64,000 nucleotides of DNA from Apricaphanius iberus (GCA_028564705.1 JAPXFQ010000074.1:1319501-1383500), one strand, 5' to 3'; shown: positions 47,650 through 59,751, numbered from the stretch's first letter. Notes: generated by a model not told the origin, from the letters alone. Program-made: numbers and translations.

Positions 47650-48015
47650 GGGATCCTAAACGGATCCCCTCAGCACCTAGAAATCCTGTCCATAAAAGTT
47701 ATGAATAGAATGGGTGACAAAGGGCAACCATTGCGGAGTCCAACTCTCAGCTGAAATGAGCTCGACTTACTACCGGGAATGCGAACCAAGCTGTGACACA
47801 GGTCGTACAGGGACCTAACAGCCCGTATCAAAGGGCCTGGTACCCCATTCTCCCGGAGTACCCCCCACAGGGCTCCCCGAGGGAGACGGTCAAATGCCTT
47901 CTCAAAGACCACAAAACACATGTAGACTGGTTGGGCGAACTCCCACGCAACAGTGAGGATGTAGAGCTGGTTCAGTGTTCCATGGCAAGGACGAAAACCG
48001 CAAAAGAATTGCGCT
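47650..48015 (-). mobile_element. Rex3 (RTE-clade) LINE fragment
   Basis: The minus-strand ORF 48026-47670 encodes a Rex3-type reverse-transcriptase block: WEFAQPVYMCFVVFEKAFDR, then GALWGVLRENGVPGPLIRAV and GCPLSPILFITFMDRISR. It is in one frame across this part but truncated at both ends. Rex3 is characteristic of teleosts. Confidence 0.85.
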
Positions 48016-48054
48016 GGTGGATGCACTGTTTAAAACAAAGCAAACAAAAAAAAA

Positions 48055-48230
48055 CATCAGGTGGTGGGGACAAAACTTTTTATTTATAAATATTACCAAG
48101 AACATGTCCCCGGCTACAGTGACCCAAATGTCTACACTTTCTGAAGGACTCCAAATCCTCTGTTTATTAAACCAAGGGTACGGATTCTTACACCTGAAAA
48201 GTATTTGTCCACATGACCCCGTCTGTGTTC
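48055..48230 (+). mobile_element. Second partial copy of the tRNA-like foldback family
   Basis: Parallels the right arm of 51102-53094 in order: a GGTGG...ACAAAACT and TTATTTATAAATAT block (compare 52768-52795), CAGTGACCCAAA (compare 52823-52834), then TTATTAAACCAAGGGTACGG (compare 53023-53042). The tRNA-like segment between is missing here. Confidence 0.5.
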
Positions 48231-50269
48231 CTCTGGTCCAGAGGTGAACTTTTTCCACACAGAAAAATATGCAGAGTTGTGGGTCTGAAAGGGGGGACAA
48301 GGTGCTGCTGATGCTGCCATGGGGAATAATAATTTAAACTGCTTTGAGTGGATAAGTCAAGTGAATTCTTATCTTTAATTTTAATCATCTTAATACATTT
48401 GATCTAATCTTATTTTTTTATGTCAACAATAAATTTGTATAGCAGCGTTGTTGTAGTCCATTTCTTTGCTCATTGTGTATATCCTTCTTTTACTCCATCT
48501 GTTTCACTGCTGCCAGCATTTGTTGATTATCTATGTGACGCTCTAGGCCAACTGGAAGAATGCCAGCATGAAAGGTAACTTGTGGAGTAGAGTTTACTTC
48601 ATTCAATAACTCAACTGGGATAAAGACTCCCATTCTGTTTAAGTTATTAGTTCGTTTATTGACAAAATTGAATTTAGATCTGAATGTAAATGTATCGAGT
48701 TGTAATTTTTAGGCTGGGAATATACTTTCTTTTAATTGTGCATTGTTTATCATGGCTTCCTTGCGTAGCTTGCATGTGTTTCAAGCTACGTTTGTGCATG
48801 TCCTCTGAAATTAATGCAACGCATCAGCACCCGGCAATATGGGCATTACCGCTAGGGGGTTTGTAGAGCACTATTTGACCAGCTGTGCGTACATGAAGTC
48901 AGCGGCGGCAAAAGTAGTAGGAAAACGAGCACGAATAGCGGTAAATCTGGTCTTACATACATTCTACGACCCTGCTGCCGTCTCTTTATGTCGTAATCTG
49001 AAGATTAACCATCTGATTATCTGATCTGTGTACAAATCCGGTCTGACCGCTGTACACTGCCCCTTAGTGGAACTCTCTTTGCAGTGCGCAAGCATGTACG
49101 TCCGTGCGTCCTGGCCTTAATATACCTCATTGTACCTTGAACGTATTTCTCGTGTTCACCACTTAGGCCACAAATTGTTACTTTATGTTTCTACTGACCA
49201 TATTAGTTTCAGAAATGTTTACCAAATGCAGAAATAATTATGAACAACACGTCTGTTTTACAGTTATTAAGAAATGTTGCCAAAAAAAAAAAAATCATGT
49301 AAGCAACCAAAGGGTCATAGTAGGTCAGTTGTCAGTACCCAGTCGGTAAGTCAGAGCCAAGTCTTCTCAGAGCAATTTACAAACATTTCCTGAAACAAGA
49401 ACACTGATTTAACTAAATGAAAGAAAATCTCTTTAATCGTGTCTGTGGGCATTCAAAACTAAATACCCATACTGAAAGGAGTGTTCCCAGCCTTCCAACC
49501 ACAGTCTACTATGAGAAACTGGCTTTCTGACTCCGTGTTATTGAGCAATGTTTGGTCTGTTTACCTTTCCTCTGCTAGAGGCAAGCTGTTGAATTACAGT
49601 CAGTATCATAGCAGTAGTGAAGTCATCGACTTCCCACAATGCCGATCATTTATATGTATTTGGCACAAAACCAGTGGATGCTGGTTGTTTTGAGTGGATA
49701 GAGGTGGTGGCTAAGTTCTCAGTCTGTAATACAATAGTAGATGACACAACAGATCTCTTGTCCTTGTATATTGTCCTCATTTGGTTCTGGGTTATCAGAG
49801 CTCTTTTTTTATCTAGTCTTTTGTTAACATCTAGTTTCATCTCCCTTAGTCATTTTTTCCTGATAAAAATATAAACCACTTTAAAAAAAACAACAACCCT
49901 GACTAAAACGTTTTTGCATTTGTCTGTGAAGATTCCTGGCACACCCTAGTTGGCAAGTTCAGACTGAAACAGAGGTTACTGTGTGCTGGTGTTGACAATA
50001 TTAAATATACATAAACAAAATCTTTGGAATCGCCATGAACTTAACATTTTTAATTAGCCTGAATCCTCCACAACAGTGACAAAAAATGAAAGCAGAGAGT
50101 TATTGCTGTTAAATGTTACTATAATCAGTGGGTGTACTAAGTTTTAAATGTTTGTATTTTTCTCATTGCTGTATTAATTGTCATGCAAACTTTTCCGTAT
50201 TTCCATGACTCCATGATGGCCTGATCTGCCATATACACTGCATCAAAACATTGTCACAGCTGTTATGAC
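48231..50269. other. niban2 intron 5, anonymous stretch
   Basis: No gene recognised. Higher-GC sequence at about 48880-49120 carries short ORFs without signatures and may be part of an unclassified repeat. Confidence 0.4.
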
Positions 50270-50996
50270 TAGGGGTGCACAGATCTGATGTTAATATCAG
50301 TTCAGTATCAGTATAGATACAGAATAAAATTCTAGATCTGGTATCGGTGAGAATGGGGCCAATCTATTCATCTGGTTCATGCTGTGTGCTAGAGCTAACA
50401 CGCCCAAAGGCTCAGCAAATGACTTGAGCTGCAACAGATGTCACAACAAGGAGCGGTGGAGGAAATCGTCCCAAAACAATGTTTAAGTAGTTCAGGTAAA
50501 TGTTTAGGGCCGTTTTTAACCGATCCTCAATGCACAAAGACGTTAAACCTACCAATAATGAACTCTATAAAATATAAGAAACACTACGGTCAGTTGTCTT
50601 AAGCAGGACTTGGGCAAGATTTCATGTTAAGTCTATGGTTGAGGCTTTTTTTCCAACCAATACGATACTGATACTTGGATTTGAGTACTTGCTGATTTCA
50701 ACTACCAATACCGATATTTATACTACACAAAAAAAAAATGCAGTGAATTGGAAGACGAGTTTTCTTTTCTTTGATTGGTACAACAAATGATGGTGAATTA
50801 GATAAAATATTAATAACCATGACCACAAAACAAAAATTCCAAGTGAAAAATAAACATTTTCTGTGAAATTATTGCAGTTTCAACATTTTAAGTATCGGTT
50901 CATGGCCTGGGTTAACTGTAACTGATACTGCTCTTATGTACTGTATTGGTCTCAGCCCCGATACATTATACCAGTATCTATATCAATGCATTCTTA
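50270..50996. mobile_element. hAT-like non-autonomous element
   Basis: Starts TAGGGGTGCACAGATCTG and ends ATCAATGCATTCTTA, whose complement TAAGAATGCA resembles the left end. TATCGG/CCGATA-type inner repeats are typical of fish hAT elements. It shares internal sequence with 34410-35030. No 8-bp duplication was confirmed. Confidence 0.55.
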
Positions 50997-51204
50997 GTAA
51001 CTTTGTGATCATTTTTTGACGGCAACAAAGCATGCAGTGTGAATGCACCATAAAAGTCTGTAATCTACTTTTTTTTTTTTTCTGCTTTTAAAATCATTAT
51101 TATACGGAGCCCGGCAGGGAACAGATGCAGAAATAATTTGAGACTCAATAATCCATTCCCTCGGTTTACTAAACCGTGCACACGGATTACGAAAAGCCAA
51201 AAGA

Positions 51205-51855
51205 AAGCCAATGTTAACTTACACACATAAGAAAGCTAGACTTCAATGGGCCAAGGAAAGGCAATCATGGGCTGTAGATGACTGGATGAAGGTCATCCTC
51301 ACTGATGAATCACAAATCTGCATTGGACAAGGGGATGATGCTGGAACTTTTGTTTGGTACCGTCCCAAAGGCATGTATAAAGACAACTGCCTGAAGAAAA
51401 CATGCACATTTCCACTGGCTGTTATGATTTGGGGCAGGTCAGGTAAAGGTCCTGGAGAGATGGTTGTCATTAAATGTTCAGTAAATGCACAAGTTTACGT
51501 CAGGATTTTGGAAGCCTAACTTATTGAATCTATTGAAAGGATGTTTGGGGATGAGGACATAATTTTCCAAGACGATAATGCATCATGCCATAGAGCCAAA
51601 ACTGTTAAAACTTTCCTTGAAGAGAGACAAATAAGGTCCATGGCATGGCCTGCAAATAGCCCGGATCTCAATCCGATTTAAAATATGTGGTGGAAATTGG
51701 TCCATGACAAGGCTCCCACATGCAAACCAGATCTGACAACATCCATCAGACAAAGTTGGAGCCAGATTGATGACTACTGTTCATCACTTGTTAAGTCCAT
51801 GCCTCAGAGACTCAAGGCTGTAATCAAAGCCAGGGGTGGTGCCACAAAGTACTAG
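51205..51855 (+). pseudogene. Tc1-like transposase relic
   Basis: The frame opens KKARLQWAKERQSW and contains VILTDESQ (first catalytic Asp), IIFQDDNASCHRAK (second Asp region) and MAWPANSPDLNPI (region of the third acidic residue). In-frame stops occur at 51520 and 51679, and the N-terminal DNA-binding domain is missing. About 300 bp of element tail follow to 52153. It is a dead transposase. Confidence 0.85.
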
Positions 51856-52189
51856 TGGGTGGTTTTAGTTGTTTCTTTGTTTGTTTATTCTTTGTGATTC
51901 CAAACTTTTTTCCTCAGGAACGAGTGATTCCAGATTTGTTTCCAGCCCCTTATTCCAAAGAAACACTTGCAATTTATTCCCACATGAGTTTCTGTTCATT
52001 TCTTGTACTGTTTATAAAATCCAGGAAGATGCCCTTTAGAGAAATCTGAGTTTTGTGGCATGTTTGTGTTTTGCCTTTTCTCTATTGCATTAAAAAAGTG
52101 AATGAGCATTCTCGAAGACTGGTGATTCCATACTTTTTGCCAGGGGTTGTGTTGCCTTGTTGTCATTAAGAAACAAAGGGCTGATTTGA

Positions 52190-52250
52190 CAGAGTGGTTA
52201 ACATGCAGGACTGGCATCAAGAACTTTGTGGTTCGAATCCTGTTTAAGTC
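52190..52250 (+). other. tRNA-like sequence (left arm)
   Basis: A-box-like AGAGTGGTTAAC and a perfect B-box GGTTCGAATCC spaced as in a tRNA. The acceptor ends do not pair well, so this is a tRNA-derived repeat and not a functional tRNA gene. Confidence 0.5.
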
Positions 52251-52904
52251 ATTAGATTGTGTTTTATCATACAGCTATTTTCTGGGGTGCTTGCAGGAAA
52301 GTAGGCTATGAACATAACCGTTGTTAAAACCGGGGACGTTTCCCTGGCATTATTTATGAATTATACACATAAAAAACAAATGTGGATTTTTTTTAACAGT
52401 GCAGGTCTAACCTCCACTTATGCTCCCATTGCTATTTTCACATAATCAGTTTACAAACTGATATTCAACTATCTTAAACCGTTTTTATGCGAATGTTGTA
52501 GCATTCTTTGCTGAGGTTCATGTTACGTCCAGTAAAGACTTGCGTTCAAAGTGGGCACTGTATCAAAAAGTAACTGGTTAACTCGTATCTCTTTAATACA
52601 AGGTGTTTATGCTGCACCAACTGCTCCTTGTAGCTATGCAGATAGCGCAGGACTGTGCTTGTATTCCAGTGAGCAAGGTGAGCATACACTTTATGATTTA
52701 TGGCCCATTTCTAAAACGTTTTTCAGCGATGCAACACATGTGCATGGACCCTGCCAGGCTGCATAGGTGGCTACAAAACTGTTATTTATAAATATGACAC
52801 GTTTATAGCCTTCTTAATTGCAGTGACCCAAAACAATATACATAAGTTCACTCTGGGATCCATAAAGTCTTTCTAATTATAGAAGGCTCAGAGGACAGGA
52901 TTCG

Positions 52905-52980
52905 AGCCAACAATTCCCTGCGTGGTAAGTGTGGGTCTTAACCACTCTACCATGAAGTCACGAATCTGTACGGACGGGTT
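52905..52980 (-). other. tRNA-like sequence (right arm)
   Basis: On the minus strand, TGGTAGAGTGGTTAAG (A-box-like) and GGCTCGAATCC (B-box with one change) lie at tRNA-like spacing. Inverted partner of 52190-52250. Confidence 0.5.
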
Positions 52981-53095
52981 AAAAAACAGAGGGTACAGAT
53001 TCGTAATCAGTGCGCCCGGGTTAGTAAACCGAGGGAACGGATTCTTGCGTCTCAAAAATTATTTCTGCACCTGACCCCTGCCGGGCTTCGTATTA

Positions 53096-53097
53096 TT

Positions 53098-53128
<31 letters not shown>

Positions 53129-53130
53129 CA
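53096..53130. repeat. (TTA)n microsatellite
   Basis: About ten ATT/TTA units directly abutting the right end of the foldback element. Confidence 0.9.
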
Positions 53131-54545
53131 CTTTTTGTATTCCTATTTGCACTGACTGAACCAGTTGATTTGTTACAATGTTATTTCATGCTTGGCCAAG
53201 CTTGTGAAGGTATTATTATTTTTGCTGTACTGGTGCATGGTTGGCAAATAAATAGTAATTAAGGTGAAAGTAATGTGTGAAGTTGCCTTGCAGAAAAATA
53301 TTTATCTGTGCCTTTTCCTCATAATGACACAGTTTACATCATTCAGTACTTCAGTACTGTTCAGATCTGTAAAAGTGGATTATGCATCCCTAATTATGAC
53401 ATGCTAAATAACAAAATAATAGAGCATAGTAAACTGCTTATTTTTGGAATGAAAAAAATATATAACATTATGAACAAATATATGTTTTAAGCAAAAACAA
53501 AAAAGATATTACTTTTCTGATCTTTTATCAAAATGTTTGTGTAACTAGCTTGTGACTGAAGGTGAGAATACATTTAAATACTCTATCCTAATGCCGTACA
53601 CATTTCCCTGGTCAGTATTGTGCTTGGTGTGGGACCAGGCCTAGAGGAACATACCGTATAACAGGAACTTTGTTCCTGCTTCACTTCTGCTATTTGCTTT
53701 AGCAAAGGCCCCATTAACTATTATGTGCAGGTGTCGGTTCAATACCTAAAGTTACTCTGTTTGGACCCACTCTAGGATACAAACAGGCATACATTTGAGT
53801 CTGTATGCAATGTCTCCAAAGGCAGAGAGCAGATTGTAAGGTAGACCTTTGAAGGACTGCACACAGTGATTTTGTGGCGGCTCTGTAGTTCATTAGACAG
53901 CACTGTTGGAACCAGATAATTTATTTTTCTTTTGCTTTCAAACAGTCAGAATGTGGATATGGGGAAATTACATCATGAACCTTTAATTGTGGAAAAGCCA
54001 GTCGATCTCTACATGTTTCTTTGTGCTAAAACTGTCAGGGCTTAGTTGAACTGTCCCTTAATTAGTCATTGATTAATCCAGTGGCCTAGTTAGCATTTAG
54101 GGCTATCATTTCTCCTTTAAATCAATATGTCTGAGTTTTACAGCCATACGGATGAATCGGCACATAAAAGGTACTACTGGCTATAAAAGGTAAGACATAG
54201 AATGGAACGACATCACAACACTGAACTGCTGACATGCTCAAGTACATTTCCAGTTCAGTTACATAATCTATAAAGTAAACATGTCCAGAATGCTTGAAGA
54301 CTGCTCGCCCAGCAGTGTTGGCAGGGTTTATCCATCTGTGTTTATTAAGTCGTAAGAGCTCAGAGGGAGCTACAACTTCAGACTGACTGTGCTGTGTAGG
54401 CCTTTTGTTCGTCCTCTCCAGAACACTTATTGCATTACATTGCATGAGAGCTTGTATTGTGCGTATTGTATTGAATTCTTAACAGCGGTCTGACAATTTA
54501 ATCAACAATTTGGGGTGGCCAGTTTCTACAGTGCTCTATATAGAC
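53131..54545. other. niban2 intron 5, anonymous stretch
   Basis: No gene or classified repeat recognised. Confidence 0.4.
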
Positions 54546-55410
54546 ATAACACTTTGTTTTTTCTCTCCCATTTTAATGAGATGAACTCCAAGATCTGTAA
54601 CATTTTCTACATACACAAAATAACAATTTCTCTCAAATATTGTTCACAAATCAGTCTAAATGTGTGATATTGACCACTTCTGCTTTGCTGAGAGAATCCA
54701 TCCCACCTCACGGCTGTGCCACATCAAGATGCTGATTAGACAGCATGAGTATTGCACAGGTGTGCCTTAGACTGGCCACAATAAAAGGCCACTCTGAAAT
54801 AGTTAGTTGTATCACACAGCACAATGCCACAAATGTCGCAAGTTTTGAGGGAGCGTGCAATTGGCATGCTGATAGCAGGAATGTCCACCAAAGCTGCTGT
54901 TCATGCATTGAATGTTCATTTCTCCACCATAAGCCGTCTCCAAAGGCATTTTTGAGAGTTTAGCAGTACATCCAACCGGCCTCACAACCGCAGACCACGT
55001 GTAACCACACCAGCCCAGGACCTCCACATCCAGCAGGTTCACCTCCAAGATCGTCTGAGACCAGCCACTCAGACAGCTGCTGAAACAATCTGTTAGCATA
55101 ACCAAACAATTTCTGCACTAACTGTAAGAAACCGTCTCAGGTAATTTAATCTGCATGCTCGTCCTCAACAGGGTTTCAACCTGACTCCAGTTTGTTGTTG
55201 TAACTGACTTGAGTGGGCAAATGCTCACATGCAATGGTGTCTGCCGCATTGGAGAGGTGTTCTCTTCATGGATGAGTCCCAGTTTACGCTGTTCAGGGCA
55301 GACTGCAGACAGCCTGTGTGCCGTGTTCCTGCTAATATCCAGCACCTTCGCACAGCCATTGAAGTGGAGTGGATAGACATGCAACAGAGATGTGTTTCAC
55401 TGCATGAGGA
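54546..55410 (+). pseudogene. Tc1/mariner transposon with deleted transposase
   Basis: Begins with a diverged terminal repeat of the 2431-2818 family (CTCCCATTTTAATGAGATGA). It then carries transposase-derived sequence: around 54839-55130 a helix-turn-helix-type region and 55195-55320 a segment encoding GVLFMDESQFTLFRAD with the first catalytic Asp. It then jumps to a C-terminal piece (PANIQHLRTAIEVEW), deleting the middle of the catalytic domain. Frameshifts are also present. No right terminal repeat. Confidence 0.8.
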
Positions 55411-55445
55411 ATTATTTTGTGTATGCAGAAGATTTTTTAGTTCAT

Positions 55446-55495
55446 CTCAATTCACTTTCTTTATATAGCACCATTTCACAACATATAAATGGGAG
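55446..55495 (-). mobile_element. L2-clade LINE 3' tail fragment
   Basis: CTCAATTCACTTTCTTTATA followed by TAGCACCATTTCACAACATA is the minus-strand L2 end signature, joined directly to the Tc1 relic. Confidence 0.55.
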
Positions 55496-55734
55496 GAAAA
55501 ACAAGTGTTGAATTAATAGTTTTATTCATTGTGTATGTATATATATATACACTACCGTTCAAAAGTTTGGGGTCACCCAAACAATTGTTTTACATGAAAA
55601 GTCAAACTTATTCACCACCATACGTTGTGAAATGAATAAAAAATAGAGTCAAGACATTGACAAGGTTAGAAATAATGATTTTTATTTGAAATAAGATTGT
55701 TTTTACATCAAACTTTGCTTTCATCAAAGAATCC

Positions 55735-56590
55735 TCAATTTGCAGCAATTACAGCATTGCAGACCTTTGGCATTCTAGCTGTTAATTTGTTGAGGTAATC
55801 TGGAGAAATTGCACCCCACGCTTCTAGAAGCAGCTCCCACAATTTGGATTGGTTGGATGGGCACTTCTTGCGTACCATACGGTCAAGCTGCTCCCACAAC
55901 AGCTCAACGGGGTTCAAATCTGGTGACTGCGCTGGCCACTCCATTACCGATAGAATACCAGCTGCCTGCTTCTTCTCTAAATAGTTCTTGCACAATTTCG
56001 AGGTGTGTTTTGGGTCATTGTCCTGTTGTAGGATGAAATTGGCTCCAATCAAGCGCTGTCCACTGGGTATGGCATGGCGTTGCAAAATGGAGTGATAGCC
56101 TTCCTTATTCAGAATCCCTTTTACCCTGTACAAATCTCCCACCTTACCAGCACCAAAGCAACCCCAGACCATCACATTACCTCCACCATGCTTAACAGAT
56201 GGCGTCAGGCATTCTTCCAGCATCTTTTCAGTTGTTCTGCGTCTCACAAACGTTCTTCTTTGTGATCCAAACACCTCAAACTTGGATTCATCCGTCCACA
56301 GCACTTTTTTCCAGTCTTCCTCTGTCCAATGTCTGTGTTCTTTTGCCCATCTTAATCTTTTTCTTTTATTGGCCAGTCTCAGATATGGCTTTTTCTTTGC
56401 CACTCTGCCCTGAAGCCCAGAATCCCGCAGCCGCCTCTTCACTGTAGATGTTGACACTGGTGTTTTGCGGGTACTATTTAATGAAGATGCCAGTTGGGGA
56501 CCTGTGAGGCGTCTGTTTCTCAAACTAGAGACTCTAATGTACTTATCTTCTTGCTCAGTTGTGCAACGCGGCCTCCCACTTCTTTTTCTA
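55735..56590 (-). pseudogene. Tc1 transposase, C-terminal catalytic piece
   Basis: About 285 codons free of stops. It has a GRPR motif near the start (RKRSGRPRCTTEQED), VLWTDESKFEVFG with the first catalytic Asp, NFILQQDNDPKHTSK with the second, and SPDLNPVELLWEQL with the catalytic Glu, the DD(34)E arrangement of Tc1 enzymes. It ends VCNAVIAAN. Apart from the insertion at its N-terminal side this looks intact, so the copy is young. An apparent ATG at 56598 lies in the inserted LINE and is not the native start. Confidence 0.92.
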
Positions 56591-56958
56591 TAGCTCATTC
56601 ACAGGATCATCCCCTTAGAACAGAGTTTGAGCTTTTGCCCTCTAAACGGCGCTATCGAGTTCCTAGCTGCAATACAAAGAGGATGCAAATGTCTTTTATT
56701 GGGTCAGCTGTGAGGCACCTTAATGGCACTTAGCATTTTATATTTACTTACACAAGTTGCATTTTTGCACTTGATTGTGTCCTGTACTTTATTTATTTAT
56801 TATACATTATGTACATTGGGCGTTAACGTTACTTCCTTCTCCTTCTCTACTGGTTGGTTTTGTTGGTGAGTGCTGTTGTATGTTTGTGTCTTATGTGGAT
56901 GCATTGCTGCAAATCCAATTTCCCTTGTGGGACAATAAAGGTACTTTGAACTTTGAAC
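56591..56958 (+). mobile_element. 5'-truncated LINE inserted in the Tc1 transposase
   Basis: A 368-bp LINE 3' end flanked by identical TTTTCTA (56584-56590 and 56959-56965). It encodes the LINE C-terminal ELLPSKRRYRVPSCNTKRMQ and ends with TTCCCTTGTGGGACAATAAA and ACTTTGAACTTTGAAC repeats. The subfamily was not determined; its tail is the same type as the insert at 10834-10866. Confidence 0.9.
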
Positions 56959-56965
56959 TTTTCTA

Positions 56966-57126
56966 CTCTGGTTAGAGCCTGTTTGTGCTGTCCTCTGAAG
57001 GGAGTAGTACACACCGTTGTAGGAAATCTTAAATTTCTTATCAATTTCTCGCATGGAATAGCCTTCATTTCTAAGAACAAGAATAGACTGTCGAGTTTCA
57101 GATGAAAGTTCTCTTTTTCTGGCCAT
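56966..57126 (-). pseudogene. Tc1 transposase, N-terminal piece
   Basis: Starts at an ATG with MARKRELSSETRQSILVLRN and continues EGYSMREIDKKFKISYNGVY, the paired-like helix-turn-helix that binds the terminal repeats. The frame is cut after QTGSNQS by the LINE insertion at 56958, beyond which it runs into LINE-derived codons. Confidence 0.9.
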
Positions 57127-57533
57127 TTTGAGCGTTTAATTGACCCCACAAATGTGATGCTCCAGAAACTCAATCTGCTCAAAGGAAGGTCAGTTTTGTA
57201 GCTTCTGTACCGAGCTAAACTGTTTTCAGATGTGTGAACATGATTGCACAAGGGTTTTCTAATCATCAATTAGCCTTCTGAGCCAATGAGCAAACACATT
57301 GTACCATTAGAACACTGGAGTGATAGTTGCTGGAAATGGGCCTCTATACACCTATGTAGATATTGCACCAAAAACCAGACATTTGCAGCTAGAATAGTCA
57401 TTTACCACATTAGCAATGTATAGTCTTCTTTAAAGTTGAGACTAGTTTAAAGTTATCTTCATTGAAAAGTACAGTGCTTTTCCTTAAAAAATAAGGACAT
57501 TTCAATGTGACCCCAAACTTTTGAAAAGTAGTG

Positions 57534-59383
57534 TGTGTATATATGACGGGCTGTGTCAGAAAAACTGATTGTGAATCGATTCTTATGAAATTTTGAAGAA
57601 TCTATTCACCAGTTCCAAAATCGTTTTAATTGTTTGACATAATTTGTCCAGTTTTACAGCTTAAATAGAAATAATAAATCTAGACAGCTGTTTTAAAGTT
57701 TAGTTCTGAAAGTGTTCATACAGTTTTTGCTGTTAAACTGTTACCTTATTGAATTACAGGTATATAATTAAGACATTTTGTTATTTAGCAATCTATTTCT
57801 TGTGCACTCCACAAATTTGTTCTTTACAGAGCAGTGTCAAAAATACAACTATTTTTTAAAGAAAACCATAACATACCATGTTTGCTGCGAAGTCAGACAT
57901 GGTAAGAATGGAGAAAGATGCTCCGGTCAGAATACATTTTAGGCGTAAATGCAAAATGTTTACATCACCTTGAACACATCGTCCTCATGCTCAAACATAT
58001 CAGCATCATGATGTGGTGATGCTTTTTTCCCAAGAGAAATGGGTACCCTGGTAGAGACGGCCCCAATATGTGATTGTAGAAAATATTGGCTGGGGGGGAT
58101 GAACATTCTCAATACACTTTTTAAATTTCTAATTATCAAAAAATTTGAAAACCATGCATGATTTCGCCTTATCAAAAGCTCTGTAAAAAAAATACTAAAA
58201 ATCTGATTGCAGTTTATGGTTGAAATGTGAAAAACCTCCAGGGGTACAAATGCTTCTCCAAGGCGCACTGTACTTTCCACTCTAGCAATTGTGGCTGGCT
58301 AGTGCCACAGTTTATCTGATGCACCTCTCGGTTGCAGGTATGTACTCCCTCCTTGGTAACCGTGCTGTTTGTATGTAGTAGTATTATTTATACAGGACAT
58401 AAATCTGTAAAGCTGAGTACAACAAAGAAGAAAGATCCCAAAGTTGGAGGTGCTCCCTAAGTTGTCAGCAGTGGTGATTGGCGACAGGAACTTTGAAGGA
58501 ATGCTGACGTTAGTGCTTTAGGCGTTATACACACTGGCTGGATGATGTATGACTCTCTGTTAGCAGCCTCTGTGAGCCTCTGTTAAACAAGGTGTGGCTA
58601 TGCCAGGCTAGCCTCACCTTGGCTCACCAAGCTGATGTTTGGCAGAGGGTTCTGTCAGTGTGGCACCAGGCTGGTTGAAACTGGTCATTATAAACCCACA
58701 ACATCCAGTAGGCCTCAGCCAGGCCAGTAATTTTGTATGCCGTTTACTGACTGTAATCCATTTATTAAAACGTGCTCATCTTGAATGTTAACCAAAGCTG
58801 ATCCTTTCCTTTCATTTATAAAAAAACCCATTCAGTGGCTTATTTAGGACCACTTGTTGCTATGAGTCACTTATGGGATGTTAATTTTACAGTGAGAATA
58901 TTTTTTTATTGTATTTCGACAACTGTAGGACCTGATGAAACAAGTAATTGTCTGCAAATTCGTGTTTGAATACATCTTCAGATACTGCCTCAAAGTAATT
59001 AGTCCTACTGAAAGGATATTGGGTCTTCCTCCCTTTGAAAACCTGATTCCATGTCACTCCCACCCTTCATCACCCAACGTCCTGGCTTTGCCACTGTATG
59101 TAACTCACTTTGTCACACTCCGGCTAGTAAAACAGAGCAGCCATCTCCATCCGCTTCTGAGTATGACAGAATATGTGGTCTTTTTCCCACAATTTAACTC
59201 TACTGATGTTGCTCCTGATGGTGAAACTGTGTACACGTACATGCACACACTAGCACTAGTTGAAAAAGATGTTTTCTTCAAATGGTGCATTTCTGCTATT
59301 CCAAATGCTGGACCGTAAGACAACGTATAGACATGCATGATTAATAATGCATAGCACAGAACATATATATCACATAGGGATGT
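57534..59383. other. niban2 intron 5, anonymous stretch
   Basis: No gene recognised. Short ORFs here have no family signature. Confidence 0.4.
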
Positions 59384-59470
59384 ATATTGGCAAGAATCGA
59401 ATGTATCACCATACGGGGTAACAATATGATACATTGCGATGTATTGCAATAATATGGGTAAGACTATATG
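59384..59470. mobile_element. hAT-like element, end fragment
   Basis: ATAGGGATGTATATTGGCAA with TATGATACATTGCGATGTAT just inside, a fish hAT terminus style. Other end not identified. Confidence 0.35.
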
Positions 59471-59702
59471 TTGTGATATTTAAAGTTAAATTTAACTATA
59501 GAACAACAGTCAGTCAGCATTCTAAACAATCCCACCTTGTTATTACAGAACACATCCAGTTTAATTTTTTGAATCTAGTTGATCCACTGCAATGAAGGTG
59601 AAAACGGTCACCAACTACCTGTCTTAATTTTACTTACAAACATTACTTTTCGTCGTAAAGGTCACATTTAAATTCTAAACAAAGAAAGAAAAATAATTAT
59701 CA

Positions 59703-59751
59703 ATATATATATATATATATATTATTTATATATATTTTATATATATATATT

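Larger units (their letters stand above)
51102..53094. mobile_element. Foldback element with tRNA-like sequence in both arms
   Basis: The outer arms are inverted: 51102-51197 and the complement of about 52990-53094 share the CCGGCAGGG, AAATAATTT and CCCTCGGTTTACTAAACC-type blocks. Inside each arm is a tRNA-like stretch. On the left it is 52190-52250 with AGAGTGGTTAAC and GGTTCGAATCC. On the right it is the complement of 52905-52980 with TGGTAGAGTGGTTAAG and GGCTCGAATCC. A Tc1 relic occupies 51200 to about 52153, apparently inserted between the two parts of the left arm. No protein of its own was recognised. Confidence 0.55.
55550..57533 (-). mobile_element. Tc1 transposon, nearly complete, interrupted by a LINE
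   Basis: Terminal inverted repeats start CACTACCGTTCAAAAGTTTG on the left and end with the complement of CACTACTTTTCAAAAGTTTG on the right. TA precedes the left end; TG follows the right end, so the right TA has probably mutated. The total of 1984 bp minus the 375 bp of nested insert and duplication gives about 1.6 kb, the normal Tc1 size. The transposase runs on the minus strand in two pieces separated by the LINE insertion. Confidence 0.92.

Noticed and set aside
47902..48300. 132-codon minus-strand ORF
   Set aside because: It overlaps the Rex3 fragment in another frame and the foldback-family copy; no coding signature.
51205..51855. Possible host gene with a transposase fold
   Set aside because: In-frame stops and loss of the DNA-binding domain mark it as a dead transposon, not a domesticated gene.
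57960..58280. 106-codon minus-strand ORF in niban2 intron 5
   Set aside because: No recognised family, no splice context, and length within chance range for a 64-kb window.
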